64,000 bases of DNA from assembly GCF_002303925.1 (NCBI RefSeq), contig NZ_MRCS01000003.1, forward strand, positions 124,001 through 188,000, given 5' to 3'. A model generated the notes under the pieces. That model was given only the letters and a program-made list of their open reading frames with translations, searched no databases and was not told where the DNA came from. Shown here one piece after another: positions 1 to 8,648 of this stretch. How positions within the stretch are numbered: the first letter of the stretch is position 1; the number at the start of each line of letters is the position of its first letter. Origin of the DNA: Pseudomonas sp. ACN8 (GTDB lineage: Bacteria > Pseudomonadota > Gammaproteobacteria > Pseudomonadales > Pseudomonadaceae). The position numbers and the translations under genes are program-made.

Positions 1-1
1 G

Positions 2-280
2 GGGTTCTGGTCGCTGACGCTGTACAACGAACAGCACTTCTTCTCGCCGAACGAGCTCAAGCGTTACTCCATCGGCACCAAGAACAAATCCCTGCAAACC
101 AACCCTGACGGCTCGCTGACCCTTTACGTGCAGAGCGAATCACCGGGCAAGGACAAGGAAAGCAACTGGCTGCCCTCACCCAAAGGCGCCGAGTTCTCGT
201 TGTACATCCGCGCCTACTGGCCGCAAGCCGATGCCCTCGACGGCGACTGGACGCCACCGGCGGTGGTGAAAATGAACTGA
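2..280 (+). CDS. DUF1214-domain protein, C-terminal end only
   Basis: The window opens inside a reading frame that runs from base 2 to a TGA at 278-280, giving 92 residues of a C-terminus. The text [20 protein letters not shown] followed by a segment with [11 protein letters not shown] and [20 protein letters not shown] matches what I know of the C-terminal domain of DUF1254/DUF1214 proteins, secreted or periplasmic proteins of unknown enzymatic role. The N-terminal part lies outside the window, so domain order and any signal peptide cannot be seen. No terminator is obvious before the next gene. Family recognition is by eye and function is unknown. Confidence 0.75.
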   Translation, partial: GFWSLTLYNEQHFFSPNELKRYSIGTKNKSLQTNPDGSLTLYVQSESPGKDKESNWLPSPKGAEFSLYIRAYWPQADALDGDWTPPAVVKMN

Positions 281-438
281 GTGGAATTGGCATACACCCA
301 ATCCTTGCTCGCGATAGCAGTGTGACAATCAACGGAGGTGTTGAGTACCAGGCATCAAAGACAGCACACCGATTCAATATTCCCGGTTCGATCTACGTAA
401 CCATGACGTCCTCACTCCACTCCCGTAAGGACCCTGTC

Positions 439-1092
439 ATGGCCATTGCAAAAGCAGTTCCCGGCAAAACCCTGCTGACTCCGACTGACCACACTCTGAT
501 CATGATCGACCACCAGTCGCAGATGTCCTTCGCGACCAAGTCGATCGATGCCGTCACCCTGCGCAACAACGCCGCACTGGTAGCCAAGGCGGCCCGCGGC
601 TTCAAAGTCTCGACCATCCTCACCACCGTTGCCGAGAAGAGTTTTTCCGGGCCGATCTTCGACGAAATCAAAGCCGTGTTCCCGGAACACAACGTGATCG
701 ACCGCACCAGCATGAACACCTGGGAAGACGAGCGCATCGCCGTGGAGGTCAACGCCATCGGCAAACAGAAGATTGTCCTCGCCGGTCTGTGGACCTCGGT
801 TTGCATCGTTGGCCCGGCATTGTCGGCGATTGACCAGGGTTTTGAGGTGTATGTGATTGCCGACGCCTGTGGCGACGTCAGCACCGAAGCCCATGAAATG
901 GCCATGCAGCGCATGATCCAGATCGGCGCCCGGCCGATGACCGCGCTGCAATACCTGCTGGAACTGCAACGCGACTGGGCCCGCACCGAGACCTACGACG
1001 AAACGGTGAAAACCTCGATTGCCAACGGCGGTGCCTACGGTCTGGGTCTGATCTACGCCAAGACTATGTTTGGTGCCTCGGAAGGCCATTAA
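439..1092 (+). CDS. Isochorismatase-family (YcaC-like) cysteine hydrolase
   Basis: A 217-residue protein of the isochorismatase-like hydrolase superfamily, close in layout to YcaC. I chose the ATG at 439 because an AAGGA sits at about 426-430 with good spacing; an upstream in-frame ATG at 403 and a longer reading are possible but lack this. Visible catalytic features are Asp24 in the IMIDHQSQM stretch and Cys122 in LAGLWTSVCIVG, the nucleophile position of this family, with Lys residues just before it. No signal peptide is seen, so it is probably cytoplasmic. The natural substrate of YcaC-type proteins is not settled, so I assign only a cysteine hydrolase acting on an amide-like bond. It stands alone, bounded downstream by a REPIN. 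Confidence 0.85.
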   Translation: MAIAKAVPGKTLLTPTDHTLIMIDHQSQMSFATKSIDAVTLRNNAALVAKAARGFKVSTILTTVAEKSFSGPIFDEIKAVFPEHNVIDRTSMNTWEDERIAVEVNAIGKQKIVLAGLWTSVCIVGPALSAIDQGFEVYVIADACGDVSTEAHEMAMQRMIQIGARPMTALQYLLELQRDWARTETYDETVKTSIANGGAYGLGLIYAKTMFGASEGH

Positions 1093-1128
1093 GGTCCGTA
1101 AAAAAAAACAGTGACTGCAGGCGGACTC

Positions 1129-1230
1129 CTGTAGGAGCGAGCTTGCTCGCGATGGTCGTTAACGATAATGCGTGTTTACCGGCTGAACGCGGCGCTATTG
1201 AGACCATCGCGAGCAAGCTCGCTCCTACAG
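1129..1230. repeat. REPIN (paired inverted REP elements)
   Basis: Two inverted copies of the REP core, CTGTAGGAGCGAGCTTGCTC at the left and its complement at the right, flank a spacer containing GATGGTCGTTAACGATAATG. The same spacer motif recurs in several other REPINs in this window. It lies between the isochorismatase-like gene and the porin gene. Confidence 0.9.
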
Positions 1231-1269
1231 TGAATCATCGCAGTCGCTCCCCCCTGTGGTGAGCCATTG

Positions 1270-2598
1270 ATGACCCTCTTCCCGCAAGACTTCAGGGTGA
1301 CGATTGCCCTGTGCTTCTGCCTGTTCGCCACCCACTCACTGGCCGATGAACCGGCACAAGGCGCAGAAGGATTTTTCGACGGAGCGACCCTTGGCGTACT
1401 CAGCCGAAACTTTTATCTGAACAGCGACTATCGATCCCCCTCGCCAACCGGCAAGAGCTACAAAGCCGAATGGGCTCAAGGTTTTATCGGCGCTTTTACA
1501 TCCGGTTTCACGTCGGGCACGGTCGGCTTCGGCCTCGATGCCCATGCCTTTCTGGGATTGAAACTCGATGGCGGCAAGGGCCATTCCGGGACCGGATTAC
1601 TGCCGGTGGGCAGTGACGGCCGCAGTGAAAGCGATTACTCCGGCGGTGGCGGCGCGATTAAGCTCAAAGCCTCGAACACCACCCTGGCGTTTGGTGAAAT
1701 GGAGGTCGAAAGCCCGGTATTCGACACCGCAGACAAACGCCTGCAACCGGAGTACGCCACCGGTTTTCTGCTCGACAGCCGCGAAATCGCAGACATGAAC
1801 CTGCAAGCCGGCCACTTCACGGCATTCAAGAATCAGGACAGTGCTTCAGGCAAGGGCAACTTTTTCGGTTATGGCGCCAACACCGAGGCCGGCGGCATTT
1901 CGTTTGTCGGCGCCGACTTGTTTACCCAAAGCCCGGTTGGCGGCGCCCTGTATGCCTCGGATCTGACCGACACCTGGCATCAGTACTACGGCAACTTGCA
2001 CTTCAAGCAGTCCGAAGTGTTCCTCGACGCCAACCTCTATCACACCCGGGACACCGGCCAGGCGCTGGCCGGTGCCATCGACAATACGGCGTATAGCCTG
2101 TCCGGCAGATACACGATCGGCGCCCATGGTTTCACCCTGGCCTATCAGAAAATCAACGGTGACACGCCATTCGATTTCGTTGGTGGCGACTCCATCTACC
2201 TCGCCAACTCGATCAAGTACGCCGACTTCAACGGCGCCCACGAACGCTCCTGGCAGGTTCGTTATGACCTGGACCTGGCCACCTTCGGGATACCCGGCCT
2301 GAAGTTCATGACCCGCTACGTCACCGGCGACCAGATCGACGGCACCCATGCACCACAAGGCGGAGCCTACAACCCGTTCGACCCGGCGACCGGCACCTAC
2401 GTGCCGCAACAAGGTGATGGGGGCAAGCACTGGGAGCGGGACATCGACCTGCATTACGTCGTGCAGTCCGGAGCGGCCAAGGGCTTGTCACTGCAACTGT
2501 CCCATGTGTCACACCGGGCCAACGCCGCCCAGGCCGGCGACGACATCGACCGGGTGTACGTGGTCATTCAGTACCCGTTGGACTTCGGGCCGTTCTGA
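1270..2598 (+). CDS. OprD-family outer membrane porin
   Basis: A 442-residue substrate-specific porin. The ATG at 1270 is preceded by GGTGAG at about 1258-1263; a TTG three bases earlier is a less likely start. Residues 1 to about 25 form a signal peptide ending near THSLADE. The start of the mature part, with GFFDGATLGVLSRNFYLNSD, is the typical opening of OprD-family porins, and the regular alternation of beta strands and polar turns fits a barrel. The protein ends in Phe (LDFGPF), the usual outer membrane assembly signal. The family imports small nutrients such as basic amino acids, dipeptides or aromatic acids; no neighbour tells which. A REPIN lies upstream and the selC tRNA gene is on the opposite strand downstream. 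Confidence 0.9.
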   Translation: MTLFPQDFRVTIALCFCLFATHSLADEPAQGAEGFFDGATLGVLSRNFYLNSDYRSPSPTGKSYKAEWAQGFIGAFTSGFTSGTVGFGLDAHAFLGLKLDGGKGHSGTGLLPVGSDGRSESDYSGGGGAIKLKASNTTLAFGEMEVESPVFDTADKRLQPEYATGFLLDSREIADMNLQAGHFTAFKNQDSASGKGNFFGYGANTEAGGISFVGADLFTQSPVGGALYASDLTDTWHQYYGNLHFKQSEVFLDANLYHTRDTGQALAGAIDNTAYSLSGRYTIGAHGFTLAYQKINGDTPFDFVGGDSIYLANSIKYADFNGAHERSWQVRYDLDLATFGIPGLKFMTRYVTGDQIDGTHAPQGGAYNPFDPATGTYVPQQGDGGKHWERDIDLHYVVQSGAAKGLSLQLSHVSHRANAAQAGDDIDRVYVVIQYPLDFGPF

Positions 2599-2606
2599 AC
2601 GGAAAG

Positions 2607-2702
2607 TGGCGGAAGGCAGCCGGAGTCGAACCTGCCCGGGAACGGATGCCGTCCCCAACCGGGTTTGAAGCCCGGCCGCGCCACCGGGCGCGATTGCCTT
2701 CC
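2607..2702 (-). tRNA. selC: tRNA-Sec (anticodon UCA), with encoded CCA
   Basis: Read on the minus strand, the segment begins GGAAGGCAATCG and ends with CGATTCCGGC-type T-arm sequence, then GCCTTCC and GCCA. The acceptor stem pairs GGAAGGC with GCCTTCC, the anticodon loop CTTCAAA holds UCA (2666-2668), and the GTTCGACTC T-loop and GGGGACGG...CCGTTCCC long variable arm resemble E. coli selC closely. Total length of 96 bases is right for the bacterial tRNA-Sec. It lies 32 bases downstream of selB on the same strand, so it may be co-transcribed with the formate dehydrogenase/sel block. This tRNA is charged with serine and converted by SelA, encoded two genes upstream. Confidence 0.96.
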
Positions 2703-2734
2703 TTGAATGCTTGCCTCTGAATCATGCCCTTTAA

Positions 2735-4642
2735 TCAGTGCTCATTGCGTTGGGCAAACGCACTGTCCAGGCGAATCTGGCGTCGATCACCAAAACGCCG
2801 GGTCAGGCCGATACGGTCGAAGTACTCCAGTATCTGGATGCTGCGCTTTCGCCCCAGGCCCACCGCATCTCGAAACGCCGTCACCTGGATCACCGGGTTG
2901 GCGTCCGCCAGTTGCAACAGCATAGCCGCCAATCGGCGAATCATGCTGTCGGTGTAGAACAGGTCGCGCACCACCTGGTGCATCAAGCCCAGGCGCGCCA
3001 TTTTGCGCAGCAATGCACGGACAGTTGCTTCGTCATGTCCCAGATTGCGCACCCAGGGCGGGTCGAATCCGGCCTGTTCGAATAGCGGCTGCAATTGTAG
3101 CCACAGGGTTTCATCCTCTTCGTTCAAGCGCACCTGATGCCCGGGCAGATGCAACCATGGTCCGCTGCTGGCGATGTCGCCGCTGGCCAACAACTCGTCG
3201 ATCAGGCTGATAAAGGTCGAACGCTCCAGCATGTTGCCGCTGAATCGACGCAGGCGGTCCCGGTCCGGGCCCATCTGATCCGGTTCGAGTTCATGGAAAC
3301 GCGCGAGTTGCTCCACCAAAGGCGCTTTCAAGGATTCCCAGCGACTGGCGCTGAACAGCAATGGGCCTTGGCGGGTTTCGATCAGGCGCACGTCAGCGGG
3401 CAACACCCAACGGCTGCGCGGTCGGTTGAACTGCCGCTCCAGGCGCTGCGGATCGAGTCCGGTGTCGCTATGGGCCAGCAACGCCGGCAAAACATCTTCC
3501 AGCCCGGCACAGTTCGCCAGCGCCCCCAGTTGAGCCAGGCGTTCGGGGCTGCGGCGTTGCCGAGAAGGGGCAAACGGATCGAGAACCCGGCCGCCGCCCA
3601 GGGTTCGTTGGGCACTCTGGTCACGCAGGATTAGCGGATCACCCTTCACCGCATGTACCGCTGTATTGAGCAACAGTTGCGCAAACATCCGTCCACCGGG
3701 TGCCAGGCTGGTCCCCTCCAGCAAGGCGACGCGCCCGGTGACGTCCTGGGTGCCGAGGTGCACGTGCACCGGTTGAAAGTGCTCGAAGCCCCGGGGTTCG
3801 CTGGTCAGCAGTTGCATGTCGATGTCCAGGCGCTGGGTGGGCGCATACAGACCTTCGGCGAGTAGCCAGTGGCCGCGATGGATGTGTTCCAGGGCCAGCC
3901 GTTCGGCACTCAGGTTCAACGCCACGCGCTGGCCGGCAAAGGCATGCTCGGCGGCCTGGTTTTGCGCGTGCAGGCCGCGAATGCGCACCGGTTTACCTTG
4001 TGGCCCCAGCAGCAGGGTATCGCCCACCGTGACCTGGCCGGACAACGCCGTGCCGGTCACCACGATACCGGTGCCGGCCACACTGAAGGCCCGGTCGATC
4101 GCCAGGCGAAAGCCACCTTCGGTGCTGCGTTGCTGAACGTCACGCTGGGTTTGCAGCAATTGTTGGCGCAGGTTTTCGATGCCCTCGCCGGTGACGCTCG
4201 ACAGTGCAATCAGCGGCGCATCGGCATAGGGGCCGGGCGCCAGCAAGGTATGGATCTGCTCGCGCACGTCCTGTACCCGGGCGCTGTCGACCCGATCGCA
4301 CTTGCTGATCGCTACCAGTGCCCGAGGGATGCCCAACAACTCGACTATCGCCAGGTGCTCGCGGGTCTGCGGCATCACCCCGTCATCGGCGGCCACCACC
4401 AGCAACACCAGATCGATGCCCTGCGCCCCGGCCAGCATGTTGTGGGTGAAGCGCTCATGGCCGGGAACGTCGATGAATCCGGTCAACTGCGCACCCGGCT
4501 CCAGTGCGGCATACAGATAGCCGAGGTCGATGGTCATGCCGCGCTCGCGCTCTTCGCGGCGCCGGTCACCCGCCTGACCGGTCAACGCCTGGAGCAGCGC
4601 CGTTTTGCCATGGTCGATATGCCCCGCGGTGCCGACAATCAC
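2735..4642 (-). CDS. selB: Selenocysteine-specific translation elongation factor SelB
   Basis: A 635-residue EF-Tu-like GTPase that brings Sec-tRNA to the ribosome at UGA codons followed by a SECIS hairpin. I place the start at a GTG (4642) because the GTPase begins directly there, with the G1 loop GHIDHGKT at residues 7-14, as in other SelB proteins. DVPGHE (G3) and SKCD (G4) follow, then the EF-Tu-like beta-barrel domains, and a C-terminal region of winged-helix repeats that binds the SECIS RNA. The GTG overlaps the selA stop codon (GTGA), implying translational coupling. A longer reading that starts with an ATG at 4723 would place non-conserved residues before the G domain and is unlikely. 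Its substrate tRNA gene lies just downstream. Confidence 0.95.
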   Translation of the reverse strand: MIVGTAGHIDHGKTALLQALTGQAGDRRREERERGMTIDLGYLYAALEPGAQLTGFIDVPGHERFTHNMLAGAQGIDLVLLVVAADDGVMPQTREHLAIVELLGIPRALVAISKCDRVDSARVQDVREQIHTLLAPGPYADAPLIALSSVTGEGIENLRQQLLQTQRDVQQRSTEGGFRLAIDRAFSVAGTGIVVTGTALSGQVTVGDTLLLGPQGKPVRIRGLHAQNQAAEHAFAGQRVALNLSAERLALEHIHRGHWLLAEGLYAPTQRLDIDMQLLTSEPRGFEHFQPVHVHLGTQDVTGRVALLEGTSLAPGGRMFAQLLLNTAVHAVKGDPLILRDQSAQRTLGGGRVLDPFAPSRQRRSPERLAQLGALANCAGLEDVLPALLAHSDTGLDPQRLERQFNRPRSRWVLPADVRLIETRQGPLLFSASRWESLKAPLVEQLARFHELEPDQMGPDRDRLRRFSGNMLERSTFISLIDELLASGDIASSGPWLHLPGHQVRLNEEDETLWLQLQPLFEQAGFDPPWVRNLGHDEATVRALLRKMARLGLMHQVVRDLFYTDSMIRRLAAMLLQLADANPVIQVTAFRDAVGLGRKRSIQILEYFDRIGLTRRFGDRRQIRLDSAFAQRNEH

Positions 4643-6069
4643 CCTGCCCGGCCCTCCACCTGTAATTGATTCAGTTGCGCCAGCCATGCCGGCTCGTCGT
4701 CCAGTTGCCGCAGGTCCAGCCACAGGGCGTCATCGTCGATGCGCCCCAGGACCGCAATCGGCAAGGCGCGAAAGGCCTCTTCCAGATTCAACAGGGCGCG
4801 CCCGCGCAAGCGCTTGGAGGTCAGTGGGCGCAGACACAATGCTGCGCTGGCCAACCGCGCCACCGGTTGGCTGCCGCTGCCGATCATGCCCAGTGCCGGC
4901 ATGGCGCTGACGCTCCAGCCATCACCCAGCACTTGGACCAGCACCGGCTGCAAACGCTCGGCCTGGGCGAGAATATCGGCCTGTGGCCGGGTCAGCAGGC
5001 GCAGGCTCGGCAAGCGTTCGGCGAGGCGATCAGGGTTGCGGTACAAACCCAACACAGCTTCCAGGGCGGCCAGGGTCATTTTGTCGACCCGCAGCGCACG
5101 CTTGAGCGGGTTTTTCTTGATCCTGGCAATCAAATCCTTGCGTCCGACAATCAACCCCGCTTGCGGGCCGCCGAGCAGTTTGTCGCCACTGAAGGTGACG
5201 ATGTCCGCGCCATCGAGCAGGGCCTGACGCACCGTTGGCTCTGCCGGCAAACCCCAGCGGGTCAGGTCCAGCAGGCTGCCACTGCCAAGGTCTTCGAGCA
5301 GTGGCAAACCGTGCAGATGGGCCAGTTGCGCCAGTTCGGCGGTCGACACGCTCGTGGTGAAACCTTGAATGCTGTAGTTGCTTGCATGCACGCGCATGAT
5401 CAAGCCGCTGCGCGGGCCGATGGCCGTCTCATAGTCGCGGGCATGGGTACGGTTGGTGGTGCCGACTTCATGCAGCTTCACCCCGGCGCGGGCCATGATG
5501 TCGGGGATGCGGAAGGCGCCGCCGATTTCAATCAGTTCACCCCGGGAGATAATCCCTTCCTTGCGCGCGCCCAGGCTGTTGAGGGTCAAGAGCACCGCCG
5601 CCGCATTGTTGTTGACCACGGTCACCGCTTCGGCGCCGGTCAGCTCGCGGATCAAGCCTTCGATCAGGTTGTCGCGATCTCCACGCTTGCCGCTACGCAG
5701 GTCGAATTCGAGGTTGAGCGGATAGCGCGCGGCCATTTGCACCGCCTCGATCGCTTCCTCGGGCAACAGCGCCCGACCGAGGTTGGTGTGCAAGACCGTG
5801 CCGGTGAGGTTGAACACCCGGCGCACATGGCTGCGATGCTCGTTAGCCAATCGCTCGCCCACCCTGCCCGCCAGCACGTCGGTGCTGACTTCTGCAGGTT
5901 CGAGCAAACCCTGCCGCACCCCTTCGCGCAATTCATCCAGCAATAGCCGCAAGGCGCCCAGCAAGGCGTCACGCCCGTAGCGCTCGGCCAACGGTCGGCA
6001 CGCCGGGTGACGCAACAGACTGTCGATGGAAGGTAGGCGCAGGGGTTGGCTGGCACTGCGAGCAGACAT
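4639..6069 (-). CDS. selA: L-seryl-tRNA(Sec) selenium transferase SelA
   Basis: A 476-residue PLP enzyme that converts Ser-tRNA(Sec) to Sec-tRNA(Sec) using selenophosphate. The start ATG at 6069 is preceded by AGGAGCG. Motifs fit the family: [18 protein letters not shown] near residues 85-102, the NNNAAA loop near 153, and the PLP lysine in [12 protein letters not shown] (Lys297, where E. coli SelA has Lys295). Length is close to the E. coli enzyme of about 463 residues. It follows fdhE with a 51-base gap and overlaps selB by four bases. selD, which makes selenophosphate, is not in the window and must lie elsewhere. Confidence 0.96.
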   Translation of the reverse strand: MSARSASQPLRLPSIDSLLRHPACRPLAERYGRDALLGALRLLLDELREGVRQGLLEPAEVSTDVLAGRVGERLANEHRSHVRRVFNLTGTVLHTNLGRALLPEEAIEAVQMAARYPLNLEFDLRSGKRGDRDNLIEGLIRELTGAEAVTVVNNNAAAVLLTLNSLGARKEGIISRGELIEIGGAFRIPDIMARAGVKLHEVGTTNRTHARDYETAIGPRSGLIMRVHASNYSIQGFTTSVSTAELAQLAHLHGLPLLEDLGSGSLLDLTRWGLPAEPTVRQALLDGADIVTFSGDKLLGGPQAGLIVGRKDLIARIKKNPLKRALRVDKMTLAALEAVLGLYRNPDRLAERLPSLRLLTRPQADILAQAERLQPVLVQVLGDGWSVSAMPALGMIGSGSQPVARLASAALCLRPLTSKRLRGRALLNLEEAFRALPIAVLGRIDDDALWLDLRQLDDEPAWLAQLNQLQVEGRAG

Positions 6070-6120
6070 CTGGCGCTCCTGAAAACGAATGACCCTCGCG
6101 CCAGAGTGTAGACGCTGCGG

Positions 6121-7047
6121 TTATTCGTCTCCCGGCGCCAGCAACAGATTCGGCGCCAGACGCTGATAACCGTCCTGGCTCAGGCGCATGTCGAGCATCA
6201 GGCTGGACAAGTCGGCCGACAACGCTTCGGCGTCCGCATCGTTCTCCAGATAGAGCAACTTCAGATAGCTGTTGCAACCGGGGCAGACTTCGGCGCGCAA
6301 CGGTGCCTGGTTGGCGGCATGACGGTCATCTTCAAGGCTGAGGTATTCCAGGCCCTTGCTCTGCTCGCAATACACGCACTTGACACGCACCACATGCCAC
6401 TCGCAGGCGCACAACGAACAGACCAGGTAACGCAAACCGTTGTGCTTGCCGCGATGGCGGATCACTCCGGCCATGGCCGGCGAGCCACAGGCCGGACACT
6501 GGCTGAGGCTGTCGCCTGCGCTCAGCGCCAGGTTCGGCGTGCTCAACAGCCAATGGCTCCAGGCTGTTTGCAGCGCCGCGCCGAGGAACGGCACCAGCGC
6601 GGCCGGCACCAGCGAATACTGACCGCTGACCAGTGCCACCGCCCAGGCGCGACGTTGTCCGGCATCGGCCAGGCGCAAGGTGTCCACGGCATCGACCACG
6701 GCCGATTGCGGCGGTGCGCTATAGCGCTGCAACAAGGCATCGAGGTAAAGCTGCCAATCGTCTTCGCGCGCCAGGCTGTCGGCCGCGAACGGCGGCAAGC
6801 CGTGTTGCTGGCACAGTTCGATGCGTTGTCGGTCAAGGGGTTCGCTTGTCGGCGGGTCGTCCAGCACCTGTTGCTGCACTCGGCACAACCCGGCGATCAG
6901 GCGCAGGTATTCGGCCAGCGGGTGCCCTTCGGCCAGGCTTTCCAGGCGCTGGGCACGCAGGCTGAAAAGCTCATGCGGTGGCATGTACAGAAACGGCGGC
7001 GAACTGGCCGCCGCTTCGATTTCTCCAGGTTCCAGGATAGTTGGCAA
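6121..7047 (-). CDS. fdhE: Formate dehydrogenase accessory protein FdhE
   Basis: A 308-residue cytoplasmic protein needed for maturation of respiratory formate dehydrogenases. The C-terminal half has the rubredoxin-like cysteine pairs of FdhE: CPACGS (184/187), CSLCAC (210/213/215), CVYC (224/227) and CPGCN (255/258). The N-terminal half is helical without recognisable motifs. The gene starts three bases after the fdnI stop codon, so it is surely in the same transcript. In E. coli, FdhE acts on the Tat-exported catalytic subunit before export and is thought to check or assist iron-cofactor assembly; the same role is inferred here from position. Confidence 0.94.
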   Translation of the reverse strand: MPTILEPGEIEAAASSPPFLYMPPHELFSLRAQRLESLAEGHPLAEYLRLIAGLCRVQQQVLDDPPTSEPLDRQRIELCQQHGLPPFAADSLAREDDWQLYLDALLQRYSAPPQSAVVDAVDTLRLADAGQRRAWAVALVSGQYSLVPAALVPFLGAALQTAWSHWLLSTPNLALSAGDSLSQCPACGSPAMAGVIRHRGKHNGLRYLVCSLCACEWHVVRVKCVYCEQSKGLEYLSLEDDRHAANQAPLRAEVCPGCNSYLKLLYLENDADAEALSADLSSLMLDMRLSQDGYQRLAPNLLLAPGDE

Positions 7048-7050
7048 ATG

Positions 7051-7716
7051 TCAGCCCTTTTTGGTGATCGGTCGCTCAGGCGCTTCGTCGCGGGTCTCAT
7101 CTTGAGTCACTTGGCGATACCAGAGTTCGTGGTGTTTCCTGGCCCAGGCGCGGCTGACCGTGCCGTGCAACATGGCGCTGACCGAGCCCTTGATCCAGAT
7201 GCCGGCATAGATGTGCACGATGATGCTCAGAATCAGCACGAAACCGGCCAACGCATGCAACAACATCGCCCAGCGAATCGCGGTGATGCCGAAATACTCG
7301 CTGAAGTAGGCACGCCAGATCACCAGCCCGCTGAACAACAGCACCAGCATGCACAGCAGTAAAGTCCAGAACAGCAGCTTCTGCCCGGGGTTGTATTTGC
7401 CGATGGGCGGGACGCCTTCCTCTTCATTCTTCATGACCCGGTCGATGCGCCTTAGCCACAGGCGATCATTGGCGATGAAGTAGTTGGCGCGCCAGAAGCG
7501 AAACACCAGGCCTAGAAACAGCACGAACATCAGTACGCCCATGAACGGGTGCAGGATGCGCGTCCATGGCCCGCCGCCGAACAGGTTGCTCAGCCAGAAC
7601 AATGCCGGGTGGAACAGCGCCAGCCCGGACAGCCCGGCCATCAGGAACAGAATCGCCACCAGCCAGTGATGGGTGCGCTGGTTGCTGGTATAGCGCAGGA
7701 TCGTCTTGTCGCTCAT
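7051..7716 (-). CDS. fdnI: Formate dehydrogenase cytochrome b556 (gamma) subunit
   Basis: A 221-residue integral membrane protein, the quinone-reducing anchor of the periplasmic-facing formate dehydrogenase. Four hydrophobic segments are visible (about residues 15-40, 50-75, 110-135 and 145-172). Histidines within them (HHWLVA near the start, [22 protein letters not shown]) are placed as in FdnI, where they ligate two b hemes and help bind menaquinone. The ATG overlaps the end of fdnH (ATGA overlap), so translation is coupled. It takes electrons from the beta subunit's iron-sulfur wire and passes them to the quinone pool. Confidence 0.94.
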   Translation of the reverse strand: MSDKTILRYTSNQRTHHWLVAILFLMAGLSGLALFHPALFWLSNLFGGGPWTRILHPFMGVLMFVLFLGLVFRFWRANYFIANDRLWLRRIDRVMKNEEEGVPPIGKYNPGQKLLFWTLLLCMLVLLFSGLVIWRAYFSEYFGITAIRWAMLLHALAGFVLILSIIVHIYAGIWIKGSVSAMLHGTVSRAWARKHHELWYRQVTQDETRDEAPERPITKKG

Positions 7717-8648
7717 GGCCTGCCCTCCCCACGGGGATCGAAGGTATGCACCGACGGATCGACCTCATGCACGGCGTTGTCCGGCGGCTGCGGATGCTCA
7801 TCCTCCTCGACGATTTGCGGGCCGACGCGCACATAGTGGAAAAACCCGGCCAGCACCGCCGCGCCCATGGCCAGCAGCGCCAGGGGTTTGCTGATGCCCT
7901 TCCACAGCCCCACCAACGGACTGATCGCCGGGTGATCGGGCAAGCCGGCGTACAGCCTTGGCGTATCGGCGTGGTGCAACACGTACATCACATGGGTGCC
8001 ACCGACGCCTTCGGGGTCGTACAGACCGGCGTTTTCAAAGCCACGGCTCTTGAGGTCGACGATGCGCTCGGCCGCATGCTCCTTCATGTCGTCCTTGGAG
8101 CCGAACACGATGGCACCCGTCGGACAGGTTTTCACGCAGGCCGGTTCCAGCCCCACCGCCACCCGGTCCGAACACAAGGTGCATTTGTAGGCCTTGTGAT
8201 CCTTCTGCGAGATCCGTGGAATGTTGAACGGGCACCCGGTGATGCAATAGCCGCAACCGATGCAGTGATCCTGATCGAAATCGACGATGCCATTGGCGTG
8301 CTTGATGATCGCCCCCGGGCTGGGGCACGCCGCCAGGCAACCGGGCTCGGCGCAGTGCATGCAGCCGTCCTTGCGGATCAGCCATTCCAGGTTGCCGGCG
8401 TCGGTCTCGTGCTCGGTGAAACGCATCAAGGTCCAGGTTTCTGCGGTGAGGTCCTGCGGGTTGTCGTAGGTGCCATGGTTGTGACCGACTTCATCGCGCA
8501 GCTCGTTCCATTCCGAACAGGCGACCTGGCAGGCCTTGCAGCCGATGCATTTGGTGGTATCGATCAGCTTGGCGACTTCCTCCACGCCGCGCACCGACGG
8601 CGCGGGCGTGGTGGTGGCCGAGCGGGCAATGATGTCTTGGCTGGCCAT
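7713..8648 (-). CDS. fdnH: Formate dehydrogenase iron-sulfur (beta) subunit
   Basis: A 311-residue ferredoxin-type protein with four [4Fe-4S] clusters. Cysteine groups [12 protein letters not shown] (about 34-45), [15 protein letters not shown] (about 96-110), [13 protein letters not shown] (about 129-141) and CTLC...CVKTCP are all present. A single C-terminal membrane helix (about 255-275, [18 protein letters not shown]) anchors it with the gamma subunit, as in FdnH. The ATG follows directly on the fdnG stop codon (TAAATG). It carries electrons from the selenoprotein catalytic subunit to cytochrome b. It is exported with the Tat-borne catalytic subunit, since it has no signal peptide of its own. 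Confidence 0.95.
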   Translation of the reverse strand: MASQDIIARSATTTPAPSVRGVEEVAKLIDTTKCIGCKACQVACSEWNELRDEVGHNHGTYDNPQDLTAETWTLMRFTEHETDAGNLEWLIRKDGCMHCAEPGCLAACPSPGAIIKHANGIVDFDQDHCIGCGYCITGCPFNIPRISQKDHKAYKCTLCSDRVAVGLEPACVKTCPTGAIVFGSKDDMKEHAAERIVDLKSRGFENAGLYDPEGVGGTHVMYVLHHADTPRLYAGLPDHPAISPLVGLWKGISKPLALLAMGAAVLAGFFHYVRVGPQIVEEDEHPQPPDNAVHEVDPSVHTFDPRGEGRP

